The notes beneath the pieces are model-generated. The model did no database searches and was not told the DNA's origin. It was given only the letters and a program-made list of their open reading frames with translations. 61,295 nt of DNA from contig CAJJBR010000050.1 of NCBI GenBank assembly GCA_905182475.1, positions 1 to 61,295 of the forward strand. The letters run 5' to 3'. This document shows positions 9,538 to 20,989 of the stretch, one piece after another; position 1 is the first letter of the stretch; every line of letters begins with the position of its first letter. The position numbers and the translations under genes were made by a program. The stretch is from Akkermansiaceae bacterium (GTDB taxonomy: Bacteria > Verrucomicrobiota > Verrucomicrobiia > Verrucomicrobiales > Akkermansiaceae).

Positions 9538-9620
9538 CTTTACGCCATTTCATCAAAGCAGTCCGCAGGATGCATTCCGGATGGGCGGTGGAGCCAATCC
9601 AGTCGGGCGTAATTTACGGC
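9522..9620. repeat. att-like duplication of the tRNA-Arg 3' end
   Basis: Positions 9522-9546 (3' end of the tRNA plus nine bases) recur at 9596-9620 with two mismatches, 49 bp apart. Duplicated tRNA 3' ends are the classic scar of integrase-mediated insertion. The spacer holds no gene. Bases 9621-9881 carry a GTAGCTG...CCCCGTCTCGGGG repeat, also found near 47030, and the dnaK leader, with no gene. Confidence 0.5.
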
Positions 9621-9878
9621 AGGTAGCTGCTGCGTCGCGCAGCAGACCGTGCAAACCCCGTCTCGGGGTTTGAGATTCCAGAGAAATCCAAAGCACTTTA
9701 AGCCCCACCCTGTCGCACCGCGCCATATTGCCACACCAACCTGCGTCACTTCGTCCCATTTCACCACCCGGAAAACCGTATCGAAAAATCCCAACCCCTT
9801 TCACTACAAGCATCTCCCACTCATCACCTATCCTTGGCACCCCATCTGCAAAAGAGATCAACAACAACAATCTTATAA

Positions 9879-11798
<1,920 letters not shown>

Positions 11799-11806
11799 TT
11801 CAAAAC

Positions 11807-11833
11807 GTAGGGGCGATCTTCGGTCGCCCCTAC
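11807..11833. repeat. Hairpin GTAGGGGCGA / TCGCCCCTAC after dnaK
   Basis: A perfect 10-bp stem with a 7-base loop starts eight bases after the dnaK stop. There is no T-tract, so it is a poor intrinsic terminator. The same core, GACYTTCRGTCGCC, appears in hairpins at 27699 and 28088, so it is better read as a dispersed palindromic repeat. It could still protect the 3' end of dnaK mRNA. Confidence 0.6.
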
Positions 11834-11919
11834 CCTTCCACTCTCAACAATTTCCACTCTCGCCAGTGCGGGCGTGGCTTCTCAAACCAAACAACGCAAC
11901 CAAGACACTAATAGATATT

Positions 11920-12210
11920 ATGGCTAGCATCAAACCACTCGGACAACGCGTCCTCGTAAAACGCCTCGAAGCTGACGCAATCAGCGCAGGCGGCATCGTC
12001 CTTCCTGATACAGCGAAGGAAAAACCACAAGAAGCTGAAGTCATTGCCCTCGGAACAGGCGGCAAAGACGAAAACGGTAAGGACATCGAGTTCGCCGTGG
12101 CAGTCGGCGACAAAGTTCTCATCTCCAAATACGGCGGATCCGAAGTGAAACTCGACGGTGAGGAAGTCCTCATCATGTCCGAGTCCGACATTCTCGGCAT
12201 CGTCAGTTAA
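11920..12210 (+). CDS. groES: Co-chaperonin GroES
   Basis: The 96-residue Hsp10 has the typical [14 protein letters not shown] opening, the mobile loop around [17 protein letters not shown], and the C-terminal [14 protein letters not shown]. It caps GroEL. I chose the ATG at 11920 (MASIKPLG). A longer in-frame GTG at 11866 adds a non-homologous extension. It lies 121 bp after dnaK and 116 bp before groEL. Confidence 0.97.
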   Translation: MASIKPLGQRVLVKRLEADAISAGGIVLPDTAKEKPQEAEVIALGTGGKDENGKDIEFAVAVGDKVLISKYGGSEVKLDGEEVLIMSESDILGIVS

Positions 12211-12254
12211 TGGCGAAGGGACATTTGAAATTGGGGATTAGAGATTCGGAATGA

Positions 12255-13985
<1,731 letters not shown>

Positions 13986-14026
13986 TTCAACATAGCGGTT
14001 CTCACGAACCGCCATGTCAGTTTCAA

Positions 14027-14055
14027 GCCGGGCAGGTTCTCCTGCTCGGCTTTTT
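14027..14055 (+). terminator. Intrinsic terminator after groEL
   Basis: GCCGGGCAGG, loop TTCT and CCTGCTCGGC form a 10-bp stem with one G-U pair, directly followed by TTTTT. It is the best terminator in the window and ends the chaperone transcript. Confidence 0.85.
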
Positions 14056-14083
14056 CGTGCCTTCAGAGCTGAGGAAATAAAGC

Positions 14084-14161
14084 AGAAGGGCCTTTCCAAG
14101 CCCTAGCAGAACCCAAGTCTTTCGTGCCAGTCCTCCGCAAAGGGCTTAGAAAGACCCTTCT
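14084..14161. repeat. 21-bp inverted repeat pair between groEL and algH
   Basis: AGAAGGGCCTTTCCAAGCCC (14084 onward, 21 bases) is matched in reverse complement at 14141-14161, 19 of 21 bases. The 36-bp centre contains CCCAAGTCTTTC, a phrase that also precedes repeats at 16075 and 39625. No gene is present, and it is probably a REP-like palindromic unit. Confidence 0.5.
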
Positions 14162-14208
14162 ACCCTACTCCGGCTTGTGGTTTCACGTTTCGTGGCTAGA
14201 CTTCCCCC

Positions 14209-14775
14209 GTGGCAGTCGACGCAAGCGCATCCGAACAATCCTTTTCACTCAGTGGGCAGATCCTTCTTGCCTCACCCAGCCTCGCGGACGGCACCTTCGA
14301 CCATTCCGTGATCGTTCTTGCGGAGCATTCTGCCAAGCAAGGCGCACTTGGTGTCATTATTAACCACCGTTCGAATACGCTCGTGGGAGATCTTCTCAAA
14401 GATCCTAAATACGCGCCTCTTCGCGAACTTCCCATCTACAAGGGAGGCCCTCTTTCCACGAGCGAACTTACGTTTTCTTCCTTTTCATGGAACTCACAAT
14501 CCGGACTCGATTATCAAATCAGAATCTCGGCTAAGGTCGCATCGACTTTGATCAAAAACGACAAGCATATCGTCCGCGCAACCATCGGCCATTCTGCGTG
14601 GGCACCCGGCCAGCTGGAGGACGAACTCAAAAGGAACACCTGGATCACCGCCAAACCTGGTAAAAACCTTATCACCTCTCCCCACGACATCTCTCTCTGG
14701 CAGGATTTACTCAAAAACATCTCCCCATATCACCACCTACTCGCCCAAGCTCCGAAAAACCCATTCTTAAACTAA
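14209..14775 (+). CDS. YqgE/AlgH family protein (UPF0301)
   Basis: The 188-residue protein opens with FSLSGQILLASPSLADGTFDHSVIVLAEH and has GALGVIINHRS, IYKGGPLS and GHSAWAPGQLEDEL. Together these are diagnostic for the YqgE/AlgH family. The family is soluble and its biochemical role is unsettled; AlgH was named for alginate regulation in Pseudomonas. The start is GTG. It is followed after 51 bp by ribBA, and that gap carries a CACTGATCACT-type repeat. Confidence 0.9.
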   Translation: MAVDASASEQSFSLSGQILLASPSLADGTFDHSVIVLAEHSAKQGALGVIINHRSNTLVGDLLKDPKYAPLRELPIYKGGPLSTSELTFSSFSWNSQSGLDYQIRISAKVASTLIKNDKHIVRATIGHSAWAPGQLEDELKRNTWITAKPGKNLITSPHDISLWQDLLKNISPYHHLLAQAPKNPFLN

Positions 14776-14783
14776 GAATCGAG

Positions 14784-14826
14784 TCTTCCACTGATCACTG
14801 TTAACTGATCACTTTCTACTTCTCAC
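14784..14826 (+). repeat. CTGATCACT leader repeat upstream of ribBA
   Basis: The bases just before the ribBA start contain two CTGATCACT copies (CACTGATCACTG, AACTGATCACT) in a G-poor context ending CTACTTCTCAC. The same phrase occurs at 16084 and 41166, with a weaker copy at 31822. No Shine-Dalgarno motif is present, so this repeat occupies the ribosome-loading region. Confidence 0.6.
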
Positions 14827-16026
14827 ATGTCATCCCTCACCTTCCATCCCATCAGCGAAATCATCGCCGATATCGCCGCAGGAAAACTCGTCATCGTCGC
14901 CGATGATCCGAACCGCGAAAACGAAGCCGACCTAGTAGGTGCAGCGTCCCTTTGCACCCCGGGAATGGTCAACTTCATGGCCGTCCATGCTCGCGGCCTG
15001 ATCTGTGCACCGATCTCCATGGAGCGCGCCGAGGAACTGGATCTCCCGCAAATGACTCGCCGCAATCTCGAAGGGATGAAAACCGCTTTCACGATCTCTG
15101 TAGATGCGGCCAAAGGCATCACTACCGGCATCTCAGCAGCCGACCGTGCGCTCACCATCCAGCTTCTTGCCGACCCGGAATCAAACACTGATTCCTTCGT
15201 CAAGCCTGGCCATATTTTCCCCCTCCAAGCCATGTCCGGAGGAGTCCTCCGCCGCGCGGGCCATACCGAGGCCGCCATCGATCTCGCGAAACTCGCCGAC
15301 CTCCCACCCGCAGCAGTCATCTGCGAAATCATGAACGAAGACGGCTCCATGGCTCGGGTCGGGAGCCTAGGGCACTATCAGGAAAAGCATTCCCTCAAAG
15401 CCTGTACCATCGCCCAACTCATCGAATACCGACGCAAATCGGAGAAATTTGTCAAACACGAGCACACCGTCCTCATGCCCACGGACTTCGGCGATTTCGA
15501 TTGCCACCTCTATACCGTCTCGCTCGATGGCAGCCACCACCTGGCCCTCACACGCGGGGAAATCGATCCTGAAAAGCCGGTTCTCGTTCGGGTTCATTCC
15601 GAATGCCTCACCGGAGACGTATTCCAATCCCAGCGTTGCGATTGCGGTCCGCAACTCGATGCCGCGATGAAACGGATCTCCGAAGAAGGTGGAGTCCTCC
15701 TCTACCTCCGCCAGGAAGGGCGCGGAATCGGCCTCCCAGCGAAAATTCACGCCTACAAGCTCCAGGAAGAAGGCCTAGACACCATCGAGGCCAACGAAAA
15801 ACTCGGCTTCGCTTCTGACCTCCGTGACTACGGCATGGGTGCCCAAATCCTATACGACCTCGGAGTCCGCCGTATCAAGCTCCTCACCAACAACCCCAAA
15901 AAGGTAGTTGGCTTAGAAGGATATGGCTTAGAAATCACCGAGCAACTCCCCCTCTCCCTCCCACCCAACGTCCACAACCAGAAATACCTGGATACGAAAC
16001 GGCTGAGAATGGGGCACACGCTTTGA
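14827..16026 (+). CDS. ribBA: Bifunctional DHBP synthase / GTP cyclohydrolase II
   Basis: The 399-residue fusion makes both early riboflavin precursors. The N-terminal RibB half (about 1-205) has DDPNRENEADLVGAA, TGISAADRA and RRAGHTEAA. It converts ribulose 5-phosphate to dihydroxybutanone phosphate. The C-terminal RibA half has the zinc-binding SECLTGDVFQSQRCDCG and RQEGRGIGLPAKI, which open the GTP ring. Both active sites look complete. No FMN riboswitch lies in the 51-bp upstream gap. Confidence 0.95.
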   Translation: MSSLTFHPISEIIADIAAGKLVIVADDPNRENEADLVGAASLCTPGMVNFMAVHARGLICAPISMERAEELDLPQMTRRNLEGMKTAFTISVDAAKGITTGISAADRALTIQLLADPESNTDSFVKPGHIFPLQAMSGGVLRRAGHTEAAIDLAKLADLPPAAVICEIMNEDGSMARVGSLGHYQEKHSLKACTIAQLIEYRRKSEKFVKHEHTVLMPTDFGDFDCHLYTVSLDGSHHLALTRGEIDPEKPVLVRVHSECLTGDVFQSQRCDCGPQLDAAMKRISEEGGVLLYLRQEGRGIGLPAKIHAYKLQEEGLDTIEANEKLGFASDLRDYGMGAQILYDLGVRRIKLLTNNPKKVVGLEGYGLEITEQLPLSLPPNVHNQKYLDTKRLRMGHTL

Positions 16027-16140
16027 AACTTTAAACTCCAGTTTAAAGAGTCGTGCTTCCAGGGAGCAGCACGACCCAAGTCTTCCACTGATCACTCGGC
16101 ACTCGGCACTGCTCACTCGGCACTTCCCACTTCTTTAAAA
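16027..16140 (+). repeat. Repeat mosaic between ribBA and efp
   Basis: Three units lie in a row. CTTTAAACT CC AGTTTAAAG is a perfect 9-bp hairpin. GTCGTGCTTCC...AGCAGCACGAC is a second stem. Then comes a run of CACTGATCACTCGGCACTCGGCACT phrases ending in CACTTCCCACTTC. No gene is present. The mosaic occupies the gap upstream of efp. Confidence 0.6.
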
Positions 16141-16187
16141 TCCCTTGCCAACCAGCCTCCCACCGCTTACGCCATCCCCACACAATT

Positions 16188-16757
16188 ATGGCCAGCGTCA
16201 ACATAATCAACCTCCGCAAGGGACATGCAGTCCGTCACAACAACGAAGTCTGCCTCGTCATCGAGCACGAGCTAAAAACACCTCCTCGCATGGCGTCCTA
16301 CGTGCAGATGTCCATCCGCAGCGTTGCTTCGAAGAAGGTTTCCAACCTCCGAATGACTTCAAATGACTCCGTGGAGGGCGTTCATCTCGAAAAGATCGGC
16401 CACGAATTCTCTTACAAAGACACTGAGGGATACCACTTCCTCCACCCGGAAACTTACGAGGATATGGTCGTTTATGAAGACCTCATCGAGGACATCAAAA
16501 ACTACCTCATCGACGGCCAACTCTACACCCTTCTCATCGCCGATGGCCTCGTCGTCAGCATCGAGCTACCACTCACTATGGTCATGACCGTCGCCGAATC
16601 TTCGGAAGGCGTTAAAGGAGACTCCGCCAACAACGTTTTCAAGCCAGCGACTATGGAAACCGGCCTCAACGTCAACGTCCCGCTCTTCATCAACCAAGGC
16701 GAGCGCATCTCCGTAAAAACCGACGACGGCACCTACCAAGGCCGCTCGAACGACTAA
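16188..16757 (+). CDS. efp: Translation elongation factor P
   Basis: The 189-residue EF-P relieves ribosome stalling at polyproline. Three domains are seen: the KOW-like N-terminal domain (INLRKGHAVRHNNEVCLVIEHE), the OB domain (VVYEDLIEDIKNYLIDGQLY) and the C-terminal domain (NVFKPATMETGLNVNVPLFI, RISVKTDDGTYQGR). The modified tip residue is Arg34 in TPPRMAS, not Lys. Arg34 EF-Ps are rhamnosylated by EarP in other bacteria, but no earP is in this window. An intrinsic terminator follows. Confidence 0.95.
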   Translation: MASVNIINLRKGHAVRHNNEVCLVIEHELKTPPRMASYVQMSIRSVASKKVSNLRMTSNDSVEGVHLEKIGHEFSYKDTEGYHFLHPETYEDMVVYEDLIEDIKNYLIDGQLYTLLIADGLVVSIELPLTMVMTVAESSEGVKGDSANNVFKPATMETGLNVNVPLFINQGERISVKTDDGTYQGRSND

Positions 16758-16784
16758 TCTTTCCTTTCGATTACCGATTCACAA

Positions 16785-16819
16785 AAAAGCCCGTTCCCTT
16801 CAAAAGGAACGGGCTTTTC
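16785..16819. terminator. Bidirectional intrinsic terminator
   Basis: AAAGCCCGTTCC and GGAACGGGCTTTT form a 12-bp stem with A-tracts on one side and T-tracts on the other. It can stop transcription from efp and from the convergent dehydrogenase gene. Confidence 0.85.
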
Positions 16820-16832
16820 GTTTGATCAATTT

Positions 16833-17900
16833 TTAGCTTCCCACCAATTCCGCCACTCCCAGCTCGCGAGCGATTTCATTGAACTCACCGATCTCCGCAG
16901 GAGTGAAGAGTAGCCCGCCTGCTTCATCGGAAGCCTTGCGTGCTTTCGCTTCAATCTGGCCGGGAAGCATCGCGTTGTCGTTGCCATGGCCGAGGATATC
17001 GTCGAGCACCGCTTTGAGATTTTCCATCTGGCTGCGGCCTTTTACGAAATTCCTTCCAGAGAGTGCCTCGGGATGGATCACGTGGAAGTAGAAGGCTGTC
17101 GTCGTCTTCTCCTCTTTGTCCGCAATCTCACGGCCACGGATGGTCGGGATAGAGCCACCAATAAGGCCGCCGAAAATTTCATTGAGCAGGGACATCCCGT
17201 AGCCCTTGTGCCCGCCGAAGGGCAGCAATGCGGAAACCTCGTTCGGATCGAGAGTTGGCTGGCCGTTCTTATCCACAGCGGCACCCGGAGGGAGCTGCTT
17301 GCCCTCACGCTTCAGTGCCTGCACCCGGCCCATTGCCACTGTGGATGTAGCCCAGTCCATCACGATGGGGAAACCGTTGGGTGATGGGATCCCCCACGAA
17401 TGCGGGTTGGTGCCGAGAGTCGGAAATTTTCCTCCGAAGGGAACAACCTCCGCAAGCGTCGAGGTGCAATTCGTGTAGGCGAAATAGCCGCGCTCAGCAG
17501 CCTCCATCACGTAGCCGCCGCCCCAGAGGTAGTGGAAGGTGTTGTCCACCGCGATCTGTGCGATTCCGTATTGGTCGGCGAGCTCGATGGCGCGGTCGAT
17601 GGCCTGATAAGCGACTGCCTGGCCGAGTTTCTTGTTCGCATTCCAGATCTCAGATGCCGGAAAGCGGGAAGGAAGGACTTCGATTTCCGCTCTGGGAGCA
17701 CAACCGCCAATGGCCGATCCAAAAAGATGGTCAAGGTGGAGAGCTTTTAGCGCATGGTGGGTTCGGACCCCGTGTCTGGCGGCTTCAGCAGCGAGTTTTG
17801 TTCCGAGAACCGCTTCCTCTTCCGAGTAGCCACGGGATTTGTAAGCTGCAATGACAAGCGAGTCGTGGGCTTCGCGCGGGATCGTGAGGAATTCTGACAT
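16833..17900 (-). CDS. Malate/L-lactate dehydrogenase family oxidoreductase
   Basis: The 355-residue protein belongs to the Ldh_2 (MDH/LDH type 2, DpkA/YlbC) family. Signs are AAEAARHGVRTHHALKALHLDHL, the GTNPHSWGIPSPNG and ATSTVAMGRV nucleotide region and the LLPFGGHKGYGMSLLNEIF motif. Members reduce 2-oxoacids or cyclic imines with NAD(P)H, and substrate cannot be assigned. It is a single gene convergent with efp. Upstream, 17901-18115 shows no supported feature. Confidence 0.88.
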   Translation of the reverse strand: MSEFLTIPREAHDSLVIAAYKSRGYSEEEAVLGTKLAAEAARHGVRTHHALKALHLDHLFGSAIGGCAPRAEIEVLPSRFPASEIWNANKKLGQAVAYQAIDRAIELADQYGIAQIAVDNTFHYLWGGGYVMEAAERGYFAYTNCTSTLAEVVPFGGKFPTLGTNPHSWGIPSPNGFPIVMDWATSTVAMGRVQALKREGKQLPPGAAVDKNGQPTLDPNEVSALLPFGGHKGYGMSLLNEIFGGLIGGSIPTIRGREIADKEEKTTTAFYFHVIHPEALSGRNFVKGRSQMENLKAVLDDILGHGNDNAMLPGQIEAKARKASDEAGGLLFTPAEIGEFNEIARELGVAELVGS

Positions 17901-18115
17901 GGTAATTTTGAGTAGGTGTCGGGGTTTTGTGAATTTACAAACTGCCTAATTCACTTCCGTCTAAACAGCTCTGGAAGCGAGGGCAAGGCAACCTTGTCAG
18001 AAACCTCCGGGTGGCAACCAGTCCATTTTTTCATCTACACACAGTGGCTGGCCATCTGGTTGCATCCGCACTAGAATTTTGCTCAAGAATCGAAACGGTT
18101 TAACTGACGTCATCA

Positions 18116-19006
18116 ATGATTAAAAAAATTCTCCTTTCAACCACTTTGAGCGTTTGCGCTCACGCACAGGACGCTTTTACGCTGCTGCCACATCCGGATA
18201 AACTCCTCTCGCCGGACATCACTGAGGCGAGCGGGCTCGCGGTTTCACCCCGCTCCGAGGATTTTTTCTGGGTCATCAACGACAGCGGCGGCAGCCCGGA
18301 AATCCATCTTTGTAATACCGACGGGACGCCGCGTGGCTCAGTGAAAATCAAAGGCTTAAAAAACAAAGACTGGGAGGATCTCTCTGCTTTCACCTACCAA
18401 GGCGAAAGCTACCTTCTCATCGCAGATATCGGTGACAACACCGCGGAGCGTGATTCTGTCTCCCTCTACATCGTCCGTGAACCGGCAATACCCTCGACTG
18501 GAAAATCTGTTTCCGGGAAAATCCCTATCGCATGGAAAATCGAGTTCACTTACGAAGAAGGTGCGCGCGACTGCGAATCGGTAGCGGTGGATCCCCGGGA
18601 GGAAAAGATCATCCTGATCAGCAAACGCACGAAGCCACCGGAAGTTTACGAGCTGCCTCTGCGCCCAAAGAAAAAACATCCGGTGGCAAAACGAATTGGT
18701 AAGACACTAACAATTGCCCCGGCCTTGAGCTTCCTACCGCATCGAAACCAACCCACCGGACTGGACATATCCTCTGACGGATCCTCGGCCGTAATCGTCA
18801 CCTACTATGGCGTATTCCTTTTTCCTAAGGCGAAAGAAAAAAAATGGAGCGAGGCCTTCGCAGCGAAACCGGTGCGAATTGGTAGCCACAAGCTACCTCA
18901 GTCGGAATCCGTGGCGTTTTCAAATGATGGAAAATCCATTTATTGCGTTTCGGAAGGAAAGAACTCCTCTATCGCGATCTTCCAAGCCGGCGTTGAGGGA
19001 GAATAA
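18116..19006 (+). CDS. Exported beta-propeller-like protein
   Basis: The 296-residue protein has a signal peptide (MIKKILLSTTLSVCAHAQ). Repeated strand motifs such as EASGLAVSPRSEDFFWVIND, SYLLIADIGDNTAERD, GARDCESVAVDP and LPQSESVAFSNDGKSIYCVSE suggest a propeller like those of SdiA-regulated or SMP-30-type proteins. No catalytic residues can be named. It converges on the remains of the YHS-domain gene, whose frame overlaps its 3' end. Confidence 0.7.
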   Translation: MIKKILLSTTLSVCAHAQDAFTLLPHPDKLLSPDITEASGLAVSPRSEDFFWVINDSGGSPEIHLCNTDGTPRGSVKIKGLKNKDWEDLSAFTYQGESYLLIADIGDNTAERDSVSLYIVREPAIPSTGKSVSGKIPIAWKIEFTYEEGARDCESVAVDPREEKIILISKRTKPPEVYELPLRPKKKHPVAKRIGKTLTIAPALSFLPHRNQPTGLDISSDGSSAVIVTYYGVFLFPKAKEKKWSEAFAAKPVRIGSHKLPQSESVAFSNDGKSIYCVSEGKNSSIAIFQAGVEGE

Positions 19007-19205
19007 GAGCCCCTTCTTAGAGTCTGTTTTTTAGAAACCTCTGGCCACTTCTGATCGGCTTTTTTCAAGTTCCCTTGGGCGTCCTTGTTAAACTTTTTCT
19101 TCACGCCCTTGCTGTATTGCAGCAGAAGTCGCCCATCGACGATCTGAAAAGCATCTGGATCAATCTCACCTTTGATCCCTGTGCGACCCCATAAGCACAC
19201 CAGCC
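18940..19205 (-). pseudogene. 3' half of an interrupted YHS-domain gene
   Basis: Reading from the IS junction, GWCAYGVAQGSK is followed, after a one-base frame change, by IDPDAFQIVDGRLLLQYSKG and NKDAQGNLKKADQKWPEV. This is the usual C-terminal half of exported YHS-domain proteins. Its N-terminal half lies on the other side of the IS66 element (19987-20279). The gene is therefore disrupted by insertion and also by a frameshift. The true end probably lies before 18940. Confidence 0.8.
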
Positions 19206-19986
19206 GTAACCATTCAGGTGCCCCAGCACTTTTTTGACATTTCTACTAATTAGCGTTGGCCCGGATTTCGTAGTCATGGTATGTAGTCGGGTATGGATCT
19301 CGGCCTTCCGCCCAAGCCCTCTCGGGCTCGTGGCGATGTGCCGCAACGAGCCCGAGAGGGCGGCGGATATGATCCTGATGCTCTGGGAGAAAGTCGAGCA
19401 ACTCGCCGCCAAGATCGAGGAACAGGCCGCCACGATCGCCGCACAGGGTGAGCAGATCGCCGCGCTCAGCGCCAAGCTGGGCAAGGACAGCCACAACAGT
19501 TCGAAGCCGCCCTCCTCCGACAGGCACAACTCCGGCGGGTCGCCGCCGCCCAAAAGCGCGGGCAAAAAAGGTAGAAAGAAGAAGCCCGGTGCCCAGCCCG
19601 GCCACAAGGGGACGACCCTGCGAAAAAGCAAGGAGCCCGACCACGTCGTCGATCTCCCGCCCCCTGCTCGCTGCAGCTGCGGGGAGAGCCTTGCGGGCAC
19701 GGCTCGCTGCGGCGAGACGCAGCGACAAGTCTTCGACCTGCCCATCGAGATCAAGGTTGAGGTCACCGAATACCGCGCCCCTGTCTGCCAATGCTCTAGC
19801 TGTGGCAAAAAAAAATACCGCCCCCTTCCCGGCCGAGGTCAAAGCACCAGTGCAATATGGGGAACGCATCCGCGCCGCTGCCACCTACCTGCACGTCTAC
19901 CACCTGCTGCCCTACGAGAGGCTCGCAGGACTCTTCGCCGACCCAGTCGAAGCTGAGAAACTGCTCTTCGATACCTGAATGATTAC
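19206..19986 (+). mobile_element. 781-bp internally deleted IS66-family element
   Basis: The left end GTAACCATTCAGGT and the inverted right end GTAATCATTCAGGT match at 13 of 14 bases and begin with the GTAA typical of IS66 termini. Perfect 8-bp direct repeats CACCAGCC flank it at 19198-19205 and 19987-19994; 8 bp is the known IS66 target duplication. It splits a YHS-domain gene. Only the N-terminal part of the transposase remains, so movement would need a transposase in trans. Confidence 0.88.
19293..19978 (+). pseudogene. IS66 transposase (TnpC) remnant
   Basis: The start MDLGLPPKPSRAR is typical of TnpC. After a frame change near 19345 the sequence reads AADMILMLWEKVEQLAAKIE, the N-terminal leucine-zipper-like helix. 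The NSSKPPSSDRHNSGG linker and a Cys-rich zinc-finger region (CSCGES, CQCSSCGKK) follow. A second frame change near 19830 leads to QYGERIRAAATYLHVYHLLPYERLAGLFAD before a stop. The DDE catalytic core is absent. Confidence 0.85.
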
Positions 19987-20279
19987 CACCAGCCTCCAAA
20001 TTCCGGTTCATACTTTCCGGGGTTCTTGTCGAAGGTCTTCTTGTGGCCGGCACTGGTGAAGAGATATTTTGCGCCTTTGTGTGAGCTACTGATGGAAGGA
20101 TTTCCTTTCACAGCTTTCCCATCGGTAAAAAACGCGGCCGGATCGTATCCTTGGATCGCGATTCCAGACTTATCGAGATTCAATTCCCCAGCATTCACGT
20201 TGCCGGAAAAAAACAATGCGAACGCGAGAGCCACGATCAGGGCGGAGAACCAACTGAGGGAAGGGATTAATTTCATCAT
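19987..20279 (-). pseudogene. 5' half of an interrupted YHS-domain gene
   Basis: A signal peptide (SWFSALIVALAFALFFSGNVNA) precedes the start of a YHS domain (IAIQGYDPAAFFTDGKAVKG, KYLFTSAGHKKTFDKNPGKY). The frame runs into the IS66 element after EPEFGGW and stops at once. The intact protein would be a small periplasmic YHS protein, a family proposed to bind metal. I take the ATG at 20279, though 20276 and 20285 are also possible. Confidence 0.8.
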
Positions 20280-20317
20280 GGTCATAGGACTCTCCCGGCG
20301 ACCCACTTATTCCATGA

Positions 20318-20989
20318 TCATTTCGGCATCTCCACTTTTTCGCCGAGGTGGGCGGGCTTCGTATCGAGCAAATTCACATCCAGCCACATCTTCACACGCG
20401 CACCAACCTCGCGTAGTTTCGTTTTGAAACCCGCTTTAATTTCGACGTCTTCCGCATTGAATCCATACGCCTCCATGCCGTTTGCCTGCGCGAGGTAAAT
20501 CGCACGCTCGTTCTGGAACTGTTGGCTGATCACGAGGATGGTTTTCGCACCGAAAACTTCCTTCGCACGCACTACGGAATCGAAAGTCCGCAATCCCGCG
20601 TAATCACACACGATCCTATCCTTGGGCACGCCTTCCTCCATGAGGGCGGCCTTCATCTTCTCTGGTTCGTTGTAATATTTGCTGCGGTTATCTCCAGAAA
20701 CGATCAGAGTCTCCACTTTTCCGGCGTTCCAGACTTTCACTGCGGCATCGATCCGATAGCGGAAGTAGCGATTTTCCCTCCCTTTGTAGCGATCAGACGT
20801 GCCGAAAACCAAGCCCACCTTTACAGCTGGAAGACTTTCGGTCTTTTCGAAAAGCCTGCCTCTGGATGCCCAAACCGGAGCCAAGTTCGCATACAGAATG
20901 AGTCCAACACCAAGCAGGAACAACAGAATTCCGGCGAGGAAGAGTCGCTTGATCCAAGTGAATAGGGTTGCTTTATTTCCGTCTTTCAA
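20318..20989 (-). CDS. SanA/YdcF-like DUF218 membrane protein
   Basis: From a TTG start overlapping the upstream stop (TTGA) this gives 223 residues. One N-terminal membrane helix (LFLAGILLFLLGVGLILY) precedes a periplasmic DUF218 domain with VGLVFGTSD, RIDAAVKVWNAGKVETLIVSGDN, RTFDSVVRAKEVFG and TILVISQQFQNERAIYLAQ. E. coli SanA affects envelope permeability to vancomycin. A longer start would overlap the lipid kinase gene by 88 bp, so I prefer the coupled TTG. Confidence 0.82.
   Translation of the reverse strand: MKDGNKATLFTWIKRLFLAGILLFLLGVGLILYANLAPVWASRGRLFEKTESLPAVKVGLVFGTSDRYKGRENRYFRYRIDAAVKVWNAGKVETLIVSGDNRSKYYNEPEKMKAALMEEGVPKDRIVCDYAGLRTFDSVVRAKEVFGAKTILVISQQFQNERAIYLAQANGMEAYGFNAEDVEIKAGFKTKLREVGARVKMWLDVNLLDTKPAHLGEKVEMPK

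Noticed and set aside
14776..14826. FMN riboswitch before ribBA
   Set aside because: The gap is only 51 bp and made of CTGATCACT repeats, with no room for the aptamer.
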